Below, one piece after another: positions 1 to 14,875 of a stretch of DNA of 64,000 nucleotides. Numbering within the stretch: position 1 is the stretch's first letter; every line of letters starts with the position of its first letter. This stretch comes from Todiramphus chloris collaris (Eukaryota; Chordata; Aves; Coraciiformes; Alcedinidae), in assembly GCA_025345505.1 (NCBI GenBank), contig JANVCC010000073.1:5947547-6011546 (forward strand), in the 5' to 3' direction. The notes beneath the pieces were generated by a model. It saw only the letters and a list, made by a program, of their open reading frames with translations. It searched no databases and had not been told where the DNA came from. The position numbers and the translations under genes are program-made.

Positions 1-495
1 TGCTAATCCTACGCAGCCCAGGATGCTGTTCTTTGCTGTGCAAGTGCAGTGCTGCCTTGTGCTCAACTTGCCTGCCGGGACCCCAAGATCCTTCTCCGCA
101 GAGCTGCTTTCCAGCCAGGAAGCCTCTACCCAGCCTGTACTGGTGCATGAGTTTATTCTTCCCCAGGTGCAGGGCTTTGCATTTCCTTTTGTTGAGCTTC
201 ACGTGGTTCCCCTCTGACCACTTCAGCAGCCTGTCAAATTATTGCAGCACAACTACCTGGTGTATCAAACACTCCTCCCAGTTCAGTAACATCTGCAAAT
301 CTGCCGAGAGCGCGCTCCACCCCATAACCTTCAGAGCATTGATAGAGAGGTTGAACAGCATTAGTCCCACTACTCTTAGCGTACTCCAAATAGTAATGAG
401 CCTCCAGCTGGCATTTGTGTTACTGATCACAACCTTCTCATCCCAGCAGTTCCGTCACTTTTAAATCCACCTTACTGCCTCTGTGGGCTTTGATT
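1..495 (-). mobile_element. Old CR1 LINE fragment (reverse-transcriptase region), left edge
   Basis: Minus-strand translation in broken frames resembles the CR1 reverse transcriptase. In order there is a GLMLFNLSINAL stretch like the family's GPVLFNIFINDL, a degenerate site where FADDTKL is expected, then KLNKRKCKALHLGKNKLMHQYRLG, which matches the conserved KFNKxKCxVLHLGxNNxxxQYRLG motif. It is interrupted by frame changes and the catalytic FADD box is lost, so it is a dead copy. The element continues past position 1; the 5' end near 495 is my estimate. It looks more diverged than the CR1 copies at 39 and 52 kb. Confidence 0.85.
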
Positions 496-3400
496 TTAAA
501 GACTCATTGAAAAATATGAGCTAGGAGGATATGCTTGCACTTTTACCTAGAGAAGCTGCTACCACGATTTTAGCAGTGGGGAGAAGAAAACTACCATGTC
601 CAATTAATACCTGTTGGGAGCTCATCTTCCCCTCATTTCAATCTATTGTTATCTGGTCAGCTTCGTCTGTTAAATCAAAGTTCCTTAACCATCCTTTGTT
701 TACAAATGACAAAAAGAATGAAACAAAATTAGATCACAGAAGTGCAGACTATCTCATCTACAGCTCAAACCCCTGATATTTTATGAGTCTGATAGATCTT
801 TCCATAACATAAAATACTGATGCTGACAGGCAGTGTTGCCACAAAGAAGGTCTAAAGATTGTTACTGTGCTTTTCATACCTGACAAGTGGCAGAAATATG
901 CCACTTAACTGGAATGACAGGCAGAGATCTGACCTGTTGTAATGTGTCTTTCCATTTTGACCATATCTGGGAACAATGAGGCAGTTTAATTCTAGAACTC
1001 TTCTTTCTGAGGTTTTAAAAAGACAGCAAGAAAAATGAGGCCAAAGTAAAAACGGATTTTGTTGCCTTTGTTCAGGTTATTCATGCATTAATTTGGGCTC
1101 CATTTTTGCAAAAAGCCCACATTTAACTTCAACCGTTTCTACTGATTTTTTAAGTGTACATGTAAGCTTCTGAGGACAGGGAGCTCAGCTACCTCCAGTT
1201 GAGCAGTAACGTGCCTTTGTACTTTGCTATAAAAATATAGTTATGGCACCTTTGCTTGCAAAGCAGTGTGCAAGTGCCAGAAGTGATGGCACGACTCTTT
1301 CTTTTCAGCAGCAAACAAGCAAAACAGATAAATGGACTCAGGTCTAAAAAAAAAAAATGTCAACAGCGTTGTCACGATCAGCTATTTGTGTGGACTGCAC
1401 TTCATGGGAACAGTACAGATATCAAGCACAGCAACAACAGTCTGGAAAGCCTAAACTGTTGTGGAGCACAAGGTCTTCCCTCCTGGCTCTCAGGTCAGGT
1501 GTTTCTGAGTTCCTGTTCCTAGAGACAGCGTTTCTGTTCTGAGGATGGAGTTACTTAGGGCTTATCTCAAATCTCAGCAGCTCCTACCTGATATGAGATT
1601 GAAAGGTTGTGCCCTGTGATGCCACGATGCTGCACCTTATTGGGCTAGTGGCAGTGGCTAATTTGGTCTTCAGGGCACACTCAAGAAAGAAGAGGAACAG
1701 GGTATCAGAGTGACAATCCAATTAGTTCAATAAAAGCTGAAGTCCAAGCCCAAAAAGCTCTTGTCAGTATGTTAGCAAGGATGTTTAGCTTATCTTGAGT
1801 GGCATCTACAATGTACTACTGCATCGCAGCTCTGTTGCTACCACTCAAGAAAAGGAGAAACTGTAGAAGCCCTTCAGCTGGAAAGCAGAATCCTCTCCCT
1901 GGCCTCTCTCCTCAGTGGGGAGCTGCGGTCAGTGCGCTGTTAACAGCCATGCATTTACTTTCAACAGCATTAGCGTGTGAGCAGAGGTGCAATAGCATTT
2001 GACAGCCAGACATAATCATTCCTCACTGTGTTTACTTTGCACAGGTCACCCCTTGTCATGTAAATTTTCCAGATAGGAGCAGGATAAATAGGTGGAGAAC
2101 AGAAAATAAAAGCTCTCTTGAAATCTGAACAGGATTTTCCCCATCTAACCAGATGCCACTGGAAAAATAAGATTCCTTGTAGCTTCAGTAGATCTGTTGT
2201 ACTCTAGGTTTGCAGAGCCCACTTTCCTATTTTCCAGTATACATACATGCTCCTGCAGAACCAGCAAGTTCCCCTTGAGGATGACAAACACTAGACAAGG
2301 CTCGATTTTCCCCGGTAAACTTATTAAAAAATAGTGTTATTTTGGTGTTACGATTTTGTCTCTTTCTATCACACCAACAACACCAGCACCTATCAGGTTC
2401 CCAAGGAACCACAGTCCTGCAGTGGCAAAAGATACAACACAGCTCGAGGTGGTTGGTCACAGCCAAACAAGGGATACTTGTCCTGCTTTTAATTCCACAG
2501 AAATAAAGCCATTTCCATGTTTGGTAGAAGCATCTTCCCTATACAAAGGGTCAAAACCTCATGACTGTAATTGTAGTGAAAGCCCTGGGAAGGTGATTTA
2601 TTTCTCCACTTAGTATTAATGGGATGGGAATCTGGCCACCAGGGACTGTGATGCTGTAAAATATGCAGTAAACAATTATTTCGTTTCTATGAAGAATGAG
2701 TACTATATTAAATTTGAGTTAAATATTAAATGAAGACTGTATTAAATATTAAGATGAAGATTCCACACACGTATTATTCGTTGTAGATAAAAATAACTGC
2801 ATATACAGTTGAGATTAATTCATCCACCATTTCAGAGGCTTCATGTCCTTTAGGGAATGTCCCAGATCCTAATTGCCGGACTTTGTATTTTTGTGCAGTA
2901 TACGCACCTAAGAATTTTACTACCATTCAACTGCCACCTTACACGTTTGCGACTACAACTCATAACCAAAATCCTACTTTCCTCTATAGCACTGTATCAA
3001 TGTCATTTGTTTGAGCTCATAAAACTTTCTGCAAACAGCTTTTGGCTCTTCTGCGATGTATCGCTCGTGGGAGATAATCTCCTAGAGAACAGGAATCTCT
3101 TAGAAAAAGGGGACGAAAATGCACATGAAGGAAGCAGGTATCTGAGATGTCTCTGAAGTATTTGATTAAAGTTCCCCCCCAGCCTCCTCCCTGTCCCCTT
3201 CTCTCCCTTGCCTCTCTCACATCAAGAGTGAAATTTTATTTTTAGGCCACCCCTAGATAGACGATGGTTGTGCATCTTAGTCCTTGGAGGGTAATTAAAT
3301 GCAACATCTGAAAGCTGTATTGTGCTTCATTCTCCCTCCATATGGCTAAACTTTCTTTTCCCATAACTAACTTGACATTTGCTGACTGAAGCTTGTCTAG

Positions 3401-6181
3401 TGGAATACACATTTAATTTACCCATAAAAGGTTAACATTAGCAATTACTTAGGAAAAAAACTGTAAACTGCAATTTAGGTTCTGAGGGCATGATGCTTTC
3501 TCCTAATTTATTTCAGTGTGATGAAGTTTTCTGTGAATTTTCTGTGCCCTGAAACAATTTTCCTAAATTTATTTTCCTTGGTATGACTTAGCAATGTTGT
3601 CAGATTAATTAATCCATGGGCACAGTTATTGTTAATGGACAGAGATGAAGAGTTTAATGATCTCTAGTAACAGACATTCATAATCACAGCTATTTACTGT
3701 TTAAGCCGAAAAAAATTAATGAAAAAAACTCTACATCAAAATCTCTTCTTTGTTTAGACAGATGAGAGCAGTGTTTTCTCTCTCAGGACTGCATCTCTCT
3801 TCACAAGTCATGTCCTTCAATACAAAGACCTTCATGTCAAAATCAATCAAAACTTAGGCTACCCTTCATCACTTGAAGCTATTTCACTAAAAACAAGATC
3901 AGATATGGAGGATTCTTACAATCATAACAAAAATTCTTTGTAGCACATGAAAGGGATACTCAAAATGGCCAAGATATTTGCCTCTTATTTTGCCAAGACA
4001 TTCTCAAGAGAAGATACTTGTTCCCAGAGAGCTTCGTTGAAGAGATGTGTTGTAGAAATTTTTAGTTTGTGAATTCTTTTGCTTCTTGAATGAGATCAAT
4101 AAAATAAAAAGCCAGTGTGTTCTGGAGGAATTTTTGCAGTTGTATTTATAGAAGTAAAGGACTTAATGAAATGTTACTCTGCAACAGTGCTTTCCACACA
4201 TAGGTCACTTCAGGAAGGAGATCATATTTTCATTGCTTATGCCGTTCTAGTATATTCTTTGAGAAATATCCTCCCTTGAAAAATATTCATAATGGAATGA
4301 TTTTTACATCCAACATAATCTCACAGAGGTTCCAATACTTTCTCAAGCCTCTGTGAAATCTTACATTCAAAACTCACCTGAAATTTCACATCAAGGCTTC
4401 AGATCATACAGAAAACAAATGAAGAACAAATGTGTACATGAAATTTGAAATCAGAAAAAGCTTTCTCTGTTGAGTGACAGAATTGCTTTAATTAGACGCT
4501 GACAAATCATGCTATGGTACTCTGCTCATTGGTTTCATCTTCTAGAGCTGCTGGTTCAGTGTTCTGTCTTCCTCCCTCTTTTTTGTCTATAACCCTTCTC
4601 AGGTCAGACACTACCAGGTCAGCAACCATGAATGACATCAAGGCATTTGGGCTATGTTCTCTGATCTGACACAAATTTTTGATATGATGTTCAAAAATCA
4701 CTTGAATCTAAACCTTTCCAATGCACTGTTGCCATCAAAGCTTGAATAACTTTTTTGAAGACATGTGAATTGGTAGTGTATTTCAAACTTTGCCACTTAT
4801 GTTGCTCTATGGGGATCTTCCAAAGATCTTGTCCAGGGAAGCTGAAATTCATATTAGCTGATAGGAAAGGTACACACGCTGTACTCTTCCTACTGCTTCT
4901 GATAAATTCTGAAATATTCATCTACGTTGCTTCTCACCCCATCAAGGGTGTTGTGGATGAGTGACAGTTAAAGCCCTGTGGAAATATATCTTCTTCTGCT
5001 TAAGTCTCAGTTCAGCAACTCTGAGAAGAGCCCTGAGGTTTTGCTAACCTGGAAGTGAACAGATACCGCTGCTATCTCTGCTCTGATACTCTAGAGAGCC
5101 CAGAAGAACAGGAATTTATGTTAACTGCTCAGATGGGTCAGCTTCTCAATAACTATCACATGCTTTTCACTGACACACAATCACCTTTTCAGAAGACACC
5201 AGTATTAGTCAATCCTTTTTAGCTCAGAAACCTGCCCCAGGCTGCACTGTTAAGAGTTCTTTGGATCTACAACGCAACCAGGTCCTATCCCATCTATCAT
5301 GGTCCCAACACCATAACATCTTCATTTCCAGCTTCACATAGGCTCTACTCACACTGCCCCCCTGCTTCTCAGCATCTGTGGATGTTCTCGTTGTAGACCT
5401 ACGAGTCCACACGAGGTACATCAAAAACAGCCCTATCAAAACTGACTTCCAGACTAGCATCCTTTGCCAAGTTTCACAACACCTGAAGTGACTTTCACAA
5501 AGACTACCAATCATAGTAATCTTACATTGATTCTTAGTTTTCCAAACCTTCTGCAGGGACCACAAATCCTTCAGCACCGTCACACAGTTTGAAGGCACAG
5601 CCACATCATTAACAAGCAGTTCTTTAGTGACCTTTGCATTGTGCACCCAATCCCCCTGACACAGGAGATGATATCTAACTGTCCTTCAACTGGCTTTCAG
5701 TACTGTGAAGCTGTACATTGAACATTCTTAAGAGTACACGCTTGCAGTCACAGACAAACATAAACAGTGCTCATGTCTTCTTCTCCTATCCCACAGGGTA
5801 AAAGAGACTCCTTCATTTTAGCTGTTCAAAATAGAGGAGGATGTATATCCACTGGGGGAAGCGAGGAAGAAATCAGGTAAACCAAGGTACACAGTTTACA
5901 TTTTAAAAACACATAAATTTCCCATTTTTTCCACATCTCCCATCAGCACGTCAGAGTAAAATCCCAGTATTATTCCCTGGAATTGAACAAGAGTCCTTGG
6001 AAACAAAATTCTGCTTACATAAACCATTACTGCATGTCAGGATCACTTCAAACTATTATTTAGATATAACCCAGAAGTGTCTCAGTAATTCAGTCCCAAT
6101 GCTCACATGAGAATCTTTTGGAAGGGGTTTTGTACTGCAGAGCACTGCCTTCAAGCAGACCAAAAAATACTGAATAGTAGC

Positions 6182-6184
<3 letters not shown>
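496..6184. other. GRIA3: Intronic sequence, nothing recognised
   Basis: About 5.7 kb of AT-rich intron 4. No splice-bounded coding block, RNA gene or interspersed repeat was recognised. A pyrimidine-rich run occurs near 3173..3220. The longest open frame, about 140 codons on the minus strand at 5224..5646, shows no familiar domain. Confidence 0.5.

Positions 6185-6212
<28 letters not shown>
6185..6212. repeat. Poly-T run, 28 bases
   Basis: A run of 28 T on the plus strand, or 28 A in the transcribed (minus) direction. The nearby sequence shows no retroposed gene or CR1 attached to it. Either a homopolymer microsatellite or the remnant of a poly-A tail is possible; the first is more likely. 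Confidence 0.9.
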
Positions 6213-7309
6213 CTCCTCTTGAGCATTTCCTTTCCTTTTTAAATGCCCTATGAAATTAAGTAAAAAACCAAAAAAACACAAAACACAAACCAAAAATAAC
6301 TGCAACCTCCTCTAGGAAAAACAGTGTTACTTTTTCTTATTTTTTTTATTATAAATGGAATTTATGTTGATCAGAAATGCATTCAATTTTCTCCTTTTAA
6401 TGCTTTGAAGGAGTTTGAAAGGTTTATTCTGCTTCTCTTCACTATAAAGAGCACACTGCAATACTCCCCGTATAACTCTGTGCATGAACCATGAATTGAA
6501 AGAGATTACCAAGAGTTAATTTATTTTTGCTAGACTTGGTGTATGCAGCAGGGGAGGCTGTTTTACTCATATGAGGTAATAAAGTTACAGTAATATTTTT
6601 CTTTCCTGATTCTTTACATGCATTCTCCCAGGACAGAAGACACTCAGGGTATTTTTAAGGGTCTATGCATATGGTTGATAATTTTACTCATTACACATTT
6701 GGGAAGAACGATCTTCCAGTAGTATATACACCGCTATACCTACGCATGCATGCCTGTGGGGTGATACAAATAAATTTAATATAGTAATTTTAGTAATAAA
6801 GGCTTTTTTTTAAGCCTGGGAACATTAACATCTCTAAAATTGTTATGCTGTTTTGCATCTTACTGGTTGGACACTGTGGGATGAGTTTGTATTTGAGGTT
6901 TAGTTGATGACTTCTAGGGCCTGGTACTCTATAACTTTAAGCTAGGCTGCCCCTGGCAGCTTTAATCTGCTCCACACTGGCCAGTGGACATGCACTGGAA
7001 TGAAGCTGGGATAAGAGACGGGAATCAGACGTGAATATGTAATTAGAAGCAGTGAGTGCTTTGCACTGGGATGGTGTTTTGCCATATTATGGCCTGATCC
7101 AAACCCATCTCTCTGTAGGCCAGAGAAAACGCACCAGAGCTCTGGATGACACCTGGGGCCCTCATACTTAGGAACTCCCCCCTGCAAGGCTGTGGGTATC
7201 AGCTGCTGGTGTGGCACATCCTGCACCACGGCACCTGGCTTAAAGAAGCCCACTGGGGTGGTCCCCACTCTGAAGGTCTAGGAAATGCACTCAGGAGCAG
7301 CCTGTTGCA
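6213..7309. other. GRIA3: Intronic sequence, nothing recognised
   Basis: AT-rich to about 6900, then rising GC content toward the CpG patch at 7310. No exon or repeat family was recognised. Confidence 0.5.
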
Positions 7310-7431
7310 CGAGGGGCCCCGAGAGGCACCCGCGGTTCTCTCCCTCCCCCCGCCCCGTGATTCCCGTCGCACTGGAGCCGTTAATCCCGGCTCGGGCAGC
7401 TGTGAAAAAAAGACGTACGCTCTTGTGCGGC
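7310..7431. promoter_or_regulatory. Small CpG-dense patch inside the intron
   Basis: I count 14 CpG dinucleotides in about 122 bases here, including CCCGCGG, CCCGTCGC and GACGTACGC. Neighbouring intron is CpG-poor. It is too short for a classical CpG island. It could be an intronic regulatory element, an alternative start site or the remnant of a GC-rich insertion. No coding homology was seen on either strand. Confidence 0.4.
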
Positions 7432-10400
7432 TTTTCTTTCACTGACTTAGGACTTCCCTTGCAAATGAACTTCTGAGACACCAGAACTATCACGCTGTCT
7501 CTGGTGATGTACAACGCCTGTTTGCACAGTGGTATTGTGCTATTACTATTCATTTTGATAGTGTGTTTCCTTCCTCTCCCTGCAGTTGGTTCATCTGAAT
7601 CGTTGCCAAGATGGTTGCCTTGGAAACTAATTAAGGAAAGCCTTTGGTTAGAAGCAGAGTTTCAAGCATTAAACTATTTGAGAGACAGATGCAGAAATTA
7701 AGGTAATGTCTGCTAAGATGAAAGGGTTTATCCTTTATATAGGGAAGAAAGAAACACATTAAATGTTGGACTGTGACAAAGTAACTTCTATACAACACTG
7801 GTTTTCAAAACCTGGAAGAGATGTGAGAGCGAGGGATTTTAAAATTAGCCAGGGGCTTAGAAGAGTTGAGAAAGATAACCAGAGCTATTAGGGATGGGGA
7901 GATGAACACGTACAGTGGGACAAAAAAACCTAGGAGATCGCATGTTGAGTAAATTCCCTTTCCCTCAGGTACTCTCGATCTTCGGAAGACTTCTTGTCAA
8001 TGCTTTTGAAAAAGACCTGTACAGCTACCGAAAGACCAAATCCTCTCCCCACAGCCCAGGTAGGGCACGAGGAGCAGCACTTTGTACGTGTGCTTCCAGC
8101 GTACATCAAACGCAGGAGCAAGAGGCTATCACAAATGGCTCTCGGGGGCAACTTTGCTGAGACTGTCAACAAGGGTAACAACTGGGGCCAGCTGCAGAAG
8201 CAGCTCCTGCGGTGTGGACACAGGCTAAATAATGAGTGGGACCCTCAGAGGGTTTTCTAAGGGCAAACACGTGCACAGATCCTGTGCGCTGAAAAGCTGC
8301 AAAGAAAAGCGAACTCTGCAGCAAATTGTGCTTTTACAGCTCCCTATTAACTGAAGTTCAAAGCAAATACAGTCTCACTATGAGCACAATGGTATCAATT
8401 TAAACATTGTCTCTGGGATAACATTCAGGATAATGGTTGACTCTACACTTGCAGCAGCATAACTGAGAAAAGACTTTGGCACTCTGTGCATTTAATGGCA
8501 ATGCAGAAGCTGTCACATAAATATGCCTGTGACTGCATAAAAACTTACTATCAGTGTTGGGGTAAAGATATGCAAAATACCAAAAGCAGGTGCATGTGTG
8601 TGAACTGGTGTGTGTGTTTATATCCCATCAATTACCATAAAACAAAATGCATATTTGCTACTATCACAGAAAAATAAAAACTCTAATGGTGACTTCAGGT
8701 TCATATGCCTCTGGCATAGGAAACCAGAGCTGCCTGGCAGTGGCCTTCTACATGTAGCAACTTGCACGTTTATGGTAAGACATTTTGCATTAATAATTAT
8801 ATTACTGATCAGATACATTGAAAACTGTGCTTTCATTCTTTTGAACACTTCTAAGCTTTGTGTGCCATTACCTCAGTCACTCTGCAGGATGACTAACACG
8901 CTGTTAAATTCTTGTCATTTGGAATCCTCCTTGCTCTATGAAGTCTGGATGATGACTTTGGAGAGACATTGCTATTCACAAGGCAGAAATTCTCTCCTCA
9001 GGTATGTGTGAATCGTGCTCTACATGGGGTAGATTAACCCAAGATGTTACTTCTCACTGCTTTAGCAATCCACCTTCAGCCCTTTATTAATTTTACAGCT
9101 GATAGGAGCAGGACTTTAAAGGCAGATACAGCTGTCACTTTTGACATATGCCCATGTTTTACTTACCTTCCGCCAGCTATGGTCCTGAGGGTGACTCACT
9201 TGAGTTTTCCCTTTTCCCCTCACATTCCCCTCCCCATACAGACCTGTGAGCTGCTGAAACTCTCTGGATATGAAGGAAAAGAAGTGACCTTTCATTCTGC
9301 TTCAAATGCTGGTTTCAACAATACTCATGGGCACCTAATGAAGAAATGTCCTGAATTTTAAGTTTCTAGTTCATTGGAAATGTAAAAACGGACTGTTCCG
9401 GTTCCTGAGTGATGTTACACAACACTGTACGTATCAGATACTCTTTTCAGTTGAACCCCTTCTCTTCTCTGGACAGATCCACACAGAGGATAAAACTGGG
9501 CTGTGACAGAGCTGTGGCACTGAGCCCTGGAGAACATGGCCAGGACACAGTGCTCTGGAGGCTGTGCTCCACGTAGCGCAGTACCTTCAGAGGACACCGC
9601 ATCACTGGGGTTGAGAAGCGAAGCAGACACTGAAACTACCCATGGCAATGCTCCTCCAAGCATCCCGTGTTTATAGGCAGTGATTATCTTTTTAATTGCT
9701 ACAGAGGGCACAGGCAAACCCGCACCAGAATATCTGTTTGGAATGTAACACATAAACAAGGAAGCTTACATCAAAGTGGTGTTGTCTTTTTCACTTAGAT
9801 TTTTCCTTCTTGTTGTTGGCTTTAATGACTACTGGTCAACCCGATACTGCAGTTTTGTATTTAGGACACCCCCAACGTGCAAGCTGTCATGCAGTGAGCA
9901 GACTCCTCTGAGATCTGAACAGCTCTGCAGAGGGATGCTGAACTGAAAACCTGCAGACCATCTTCCCAATCTCAAAATTTCAGACTTAAAGGTGAAGCCA
10001 CAGCCAGTGCTTGCACTGGAGAGAGTTGAGTCAATCAGATTACCCTCCTTAGTCCTACGGATGCTTGACTTCCAAGTTTTCTTTACAGTTTGGCTGTCAA
10101 TGTAAAATTTTGGGAACTGCACTTTCCACTGTAGTATTGCTTCTGCTTTGTGAGGTGCCTCCACTCAATACAGACACTGCCTTGCAGCCCAACCTGTGTG
10201 ACTGTGCTTGGAGATAGAGTCCTGTTGATAAATGCATGCAGTCTCTGGAATAAACAGGTCTTTTGTAAAGTTTCACCATTTTGATCCTGAATGGAGTTTC
10301 TTTCTCCTTATTTTCCCTCTGCAGATTTTCTTCTAAATGGACATAAAGCCTCTCTAGTTTGAAATACTGCTTGTTATCTTGGGAATAAGAAAAAAACATA

Positions 10401-13170
10401 TTTCTTAACTCAAAAACATGTCTCTCAATACACGGTTGAACAGGCTAAAGCTTACTGTTAGTTCTCAGAAGAAAATGTTCTTCTGTTTATGAGAACAAAA
10501 TTTTATATCTATCTGTGAAGGAATACTGGAATATTTTAGCATCAAGGGACAAGAAGTGTGGGGAGCTTATGAATTTTGCATGACAGAAGTACTGCTATCT
10601 GTATGCTTGAGAGGCCACTAGATGATTAAATTGGATATAGTTTTGTTGTGCAAGGAGGGATATGGATCCACATGCTCAGTGGCTATAGAACTATAGGGCA
10701 AGTGAACAAACAGAGGATAACTTACAGAATGACTATGAATCCCTCTGCTTCCCCTTACTCTGCATCTGAAGAGACAGGGACAGAAGTGGTTTGGGCAGGA
10801 TATCCACCTCTAGGACACAATATGGGGCCCATCCCATGATTTTCTGGAAGAGGAATGAAACCAGATACACTGAAGAATGAAACCTGACACAAAGCAGGTT
10901 ACCTGGGCAGAGTAGGAGCCGAGATGTCCTCTTTCCCCTACCTTACCTTTACATACCACGGGGAGACAGCTGGGAGAGATCCTTTCCTGAATACCAAGCA
11001 CCCCTGAGAAATACTTTGTATGACAGGATTCAGATCTTGGAAGCATAGGGACATACAGATGTGCCAGATGCTAAAGATGTATGGAATACTCAAGGTCACT
11101 GACTCATGTGTCTCTATGCCACTGGAGGAAGGTACAGAATATTTCAGCAGAACGTGAAGTCTCTGAAGAAAATCACCAGATGCGTAACTGTCTTTAGATA
11201 GGCCTACTCTTTTGGGAGAGAGGTATGCCCTGGTTTGAACTGGTTGAAAAAAGCATCCAAGGAAGAGAACTGCACACACTGACACAGCCTGATACAGGAG
11301 AAGAGGTCACTCTTATTTAATCCAAGCGCTAACACAAAGCCATGATACGCGGTTTCTAGAGCAGCGAACTGACAAGCTTGCTGAATGGCCTGGCCAAGAG
11401 CCCGAAAGTCTGATAGCAAACCCAGCACGTGTGTAGACTGTTTAGTGGTTTACAGTCTGTTTATTTCTTGAATAAGTCCTATTTAAGCCTATTTAAACCC
11501 AGGGTCACTGGCAAATGCTGCTGTTGTCCCCGAGACAATGAAATGACAGGCGCCACACATCCCCACGGAGACCACAGTAACTGGCATCACTCCCAGAAGG
11601 TGATGGGTGGGTTGACCTTTGAAGATGCCCTCCTGAGGAGGTCAAAAAAGAGAGAGGGATGGAAAGGCATCTGGGCTGAGGCAGGCTATGCCAACCCTCT
11701 GTGGAACAGTGTTTGTCCATCAGCACTCTGCCATAACAGGTAGAGTCTTGGCTTCCCTTTACTCTCGCTGGGAAAAAGCTCCTCAAAGCCACCTGCAGTT
11801 GTGCAGCCAGCATGTTAAGGTGCTCAGATGTTACTGCCTCTTAGCCGAGAGACTTTCTAGACTCCATACAAAGCACCAGTTTGACTTTCTAAACTGCAGT
11901 AAAATGCTAGATTTGAAATATGCAAATCCAGAGTTACCTTTCTCCTCAATGGTACGCTATCAGCACATACACTTGGCTAAAAAGAAGACAACTCGCCACT
12001 CCCATGAGCAAACTGGCTGGCTGGATTTAAGTACCACACATATTTGAGAGATTTTTAAACTACTCTGTGAGAAGACACCAAGGTAAGCAAAGGAAATGGA
12101 AGGAGAAGTCTAAATCCAAAAATTGTTCAGCTGTCAACCTGGGGCCCACCATTATTGACTTCTCCTGCAGAAACTTAATCATTGCTTTTCAATATCAGAT
12201 AAAAAAAAACCCTCAAGAAATTGCTGCCAGAAGATATTGTTGGCATCAGTGGCACCACCCTGGGATCTGCTTGAGCATTTCTTTGTCAAGTGAATGGTTC
12301 CAGTAAAATAAACGGGACAATACTCATAAATACGTCCTGCATAACCAGACTCCTCTTGTTAGACTGCTGAAATGTCATTATTAGTACTAGAGAAGGTACT
12401 AAAGAAGGTATGCTTAGTTTGCTTTACCACCTAGCTTGGTTTCCTAAAGAAAAAGTTCTATATCTTTTTTTGATACTGCAAAGTCAAGCAATTCTGCTCA
12501 TGAATATCTTCATTGAAATTAAGCAGAAATGGAGACATTACATCAATAGGGTGACACATAGGAGACCTAGTACGTGTGAAAACGTCTGCAGGATTTGGTT
12601 GCAAAACACTGGACTGATAGTGTTCAACTGATTGGCTAAAACTGCTTGATACAGTCCTAAAATCCAACTGCCAAAAAAACATTAAGATCTCTTAGAAATA
12701 CTTGAGATAAGTTAGGACAAAGTTAGGACAAAGGTTTCATAGAAACATCATAATTTTGTGTAAATGAAGTTTAAAAGATGGACAGTGGGCATAATACAGA
12801 AAAAGAATAATTCAGCAGCACTGAGGTGAGCTCTACACAACACAGTAATGATAAGAGAAGGGCTCTAATCAGACAAAAGTGTGAGCACTGTACAGTGTGC
12901 TGTAGAGTTTGAGGAAACCTGGTGGCCCTGGTTGCATGTCTTTAGTTACAGAGATGTTAATCCCACTCACAGAAAGCCAAATCAAACATCTAATGAAATT
13001 ACAACTTCACTAGGTTTGAGTTTAGAATGCTTGCAGAAGAAGAGTTCGCCAATTTTTTTGCTGTAGGGTTTGCTTGGCATACAGCATTTAGGCACTGGGA
13101 TGATTACTTTTTTTCTCTCACTTGCACAGCAGAAGTAAAAGAGAAAACAAAATGTAAATAGAGTTAGAAA
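7432..13170. other. GRIA3: Intronic sequence, nothing firmly recognised
   Basis: Moderately AT-rich intron. Open frames of 80 to 130 codons on both strands overlap one another and show no recognisable domains. A short tandem duplication of AGTTAGGACAA lies near 12711..12732. No repeat family was recognised. Confidence 0.5.
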
Positions 13171-13173
13171 GAT

Positions 13174-13225
13174 CAACCAATAGGCCTGTTCCCCAGCTGA
13201 GAGTGGGCCCAGAGCTATTTAAGCT
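13174..13225 (+). promoter_or_regulatory. CCAAT and TATTTAA pair, promoter-like
   Basis: On the plus strand, CCAAT at 13177..13181 is followed 33 bases later by CTATTTAAG at 13215..13223 within locally GC-richer sequence. This spacing is typical of simple promoters and of LTR U3 regions. No downstream gene or polyadenylation signal was tied to it, so chance is quite possible. It would be antisense to GRIA3. Confidence 0.2.
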
Positions 13226-13301
13226 TGGCTCAGGAGTGCTCTCCTGAAGCATTTGCGGAAGAGTGGACTGTCAGAATGGTGTTTTGCATCTTCTGCAAAT
13301 G

Positions 13302-13330
13302 AAAAAAAAAGAAAAAGGAAAAAAAAAAAA
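13302..13330. repeat. A-rich run with G interruptions
   Basis: Mostly A with occasional G or GG over about 29 bases, a simple low-complexity repeat. Confidence 0.85.

Positions 13331-14875
<1,545 letters not shown>

Noticed and set aside
33..464. 143-codon plus-strand open frame
   Set aside because: It is the antisense strand of a degenerate CR1 reverse-transcriptase segment.
5035..5055. TTGCTAACCTGG, resembling the LANL codons of the next GRIA exon
   Set aside because: It is on the plus strand, opposite to the gene, and the neighbouring codons do not fit GYHYM. Coincidence.
5224..5646. 140-codon minus-strand open frame in the sense direction of GRIA3
   Set aside because: No similarity to the next GRIA exons (VILGKHSRGYHYMLANL-like) or any family I recognise.
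6185..6212. Poly-T run as the tail of a processed pseudogene on the minus strand
   Set aside because: The sequence expected to carry the retroposed body shows no recognisable gene, so it is better listed as a homopolymer.
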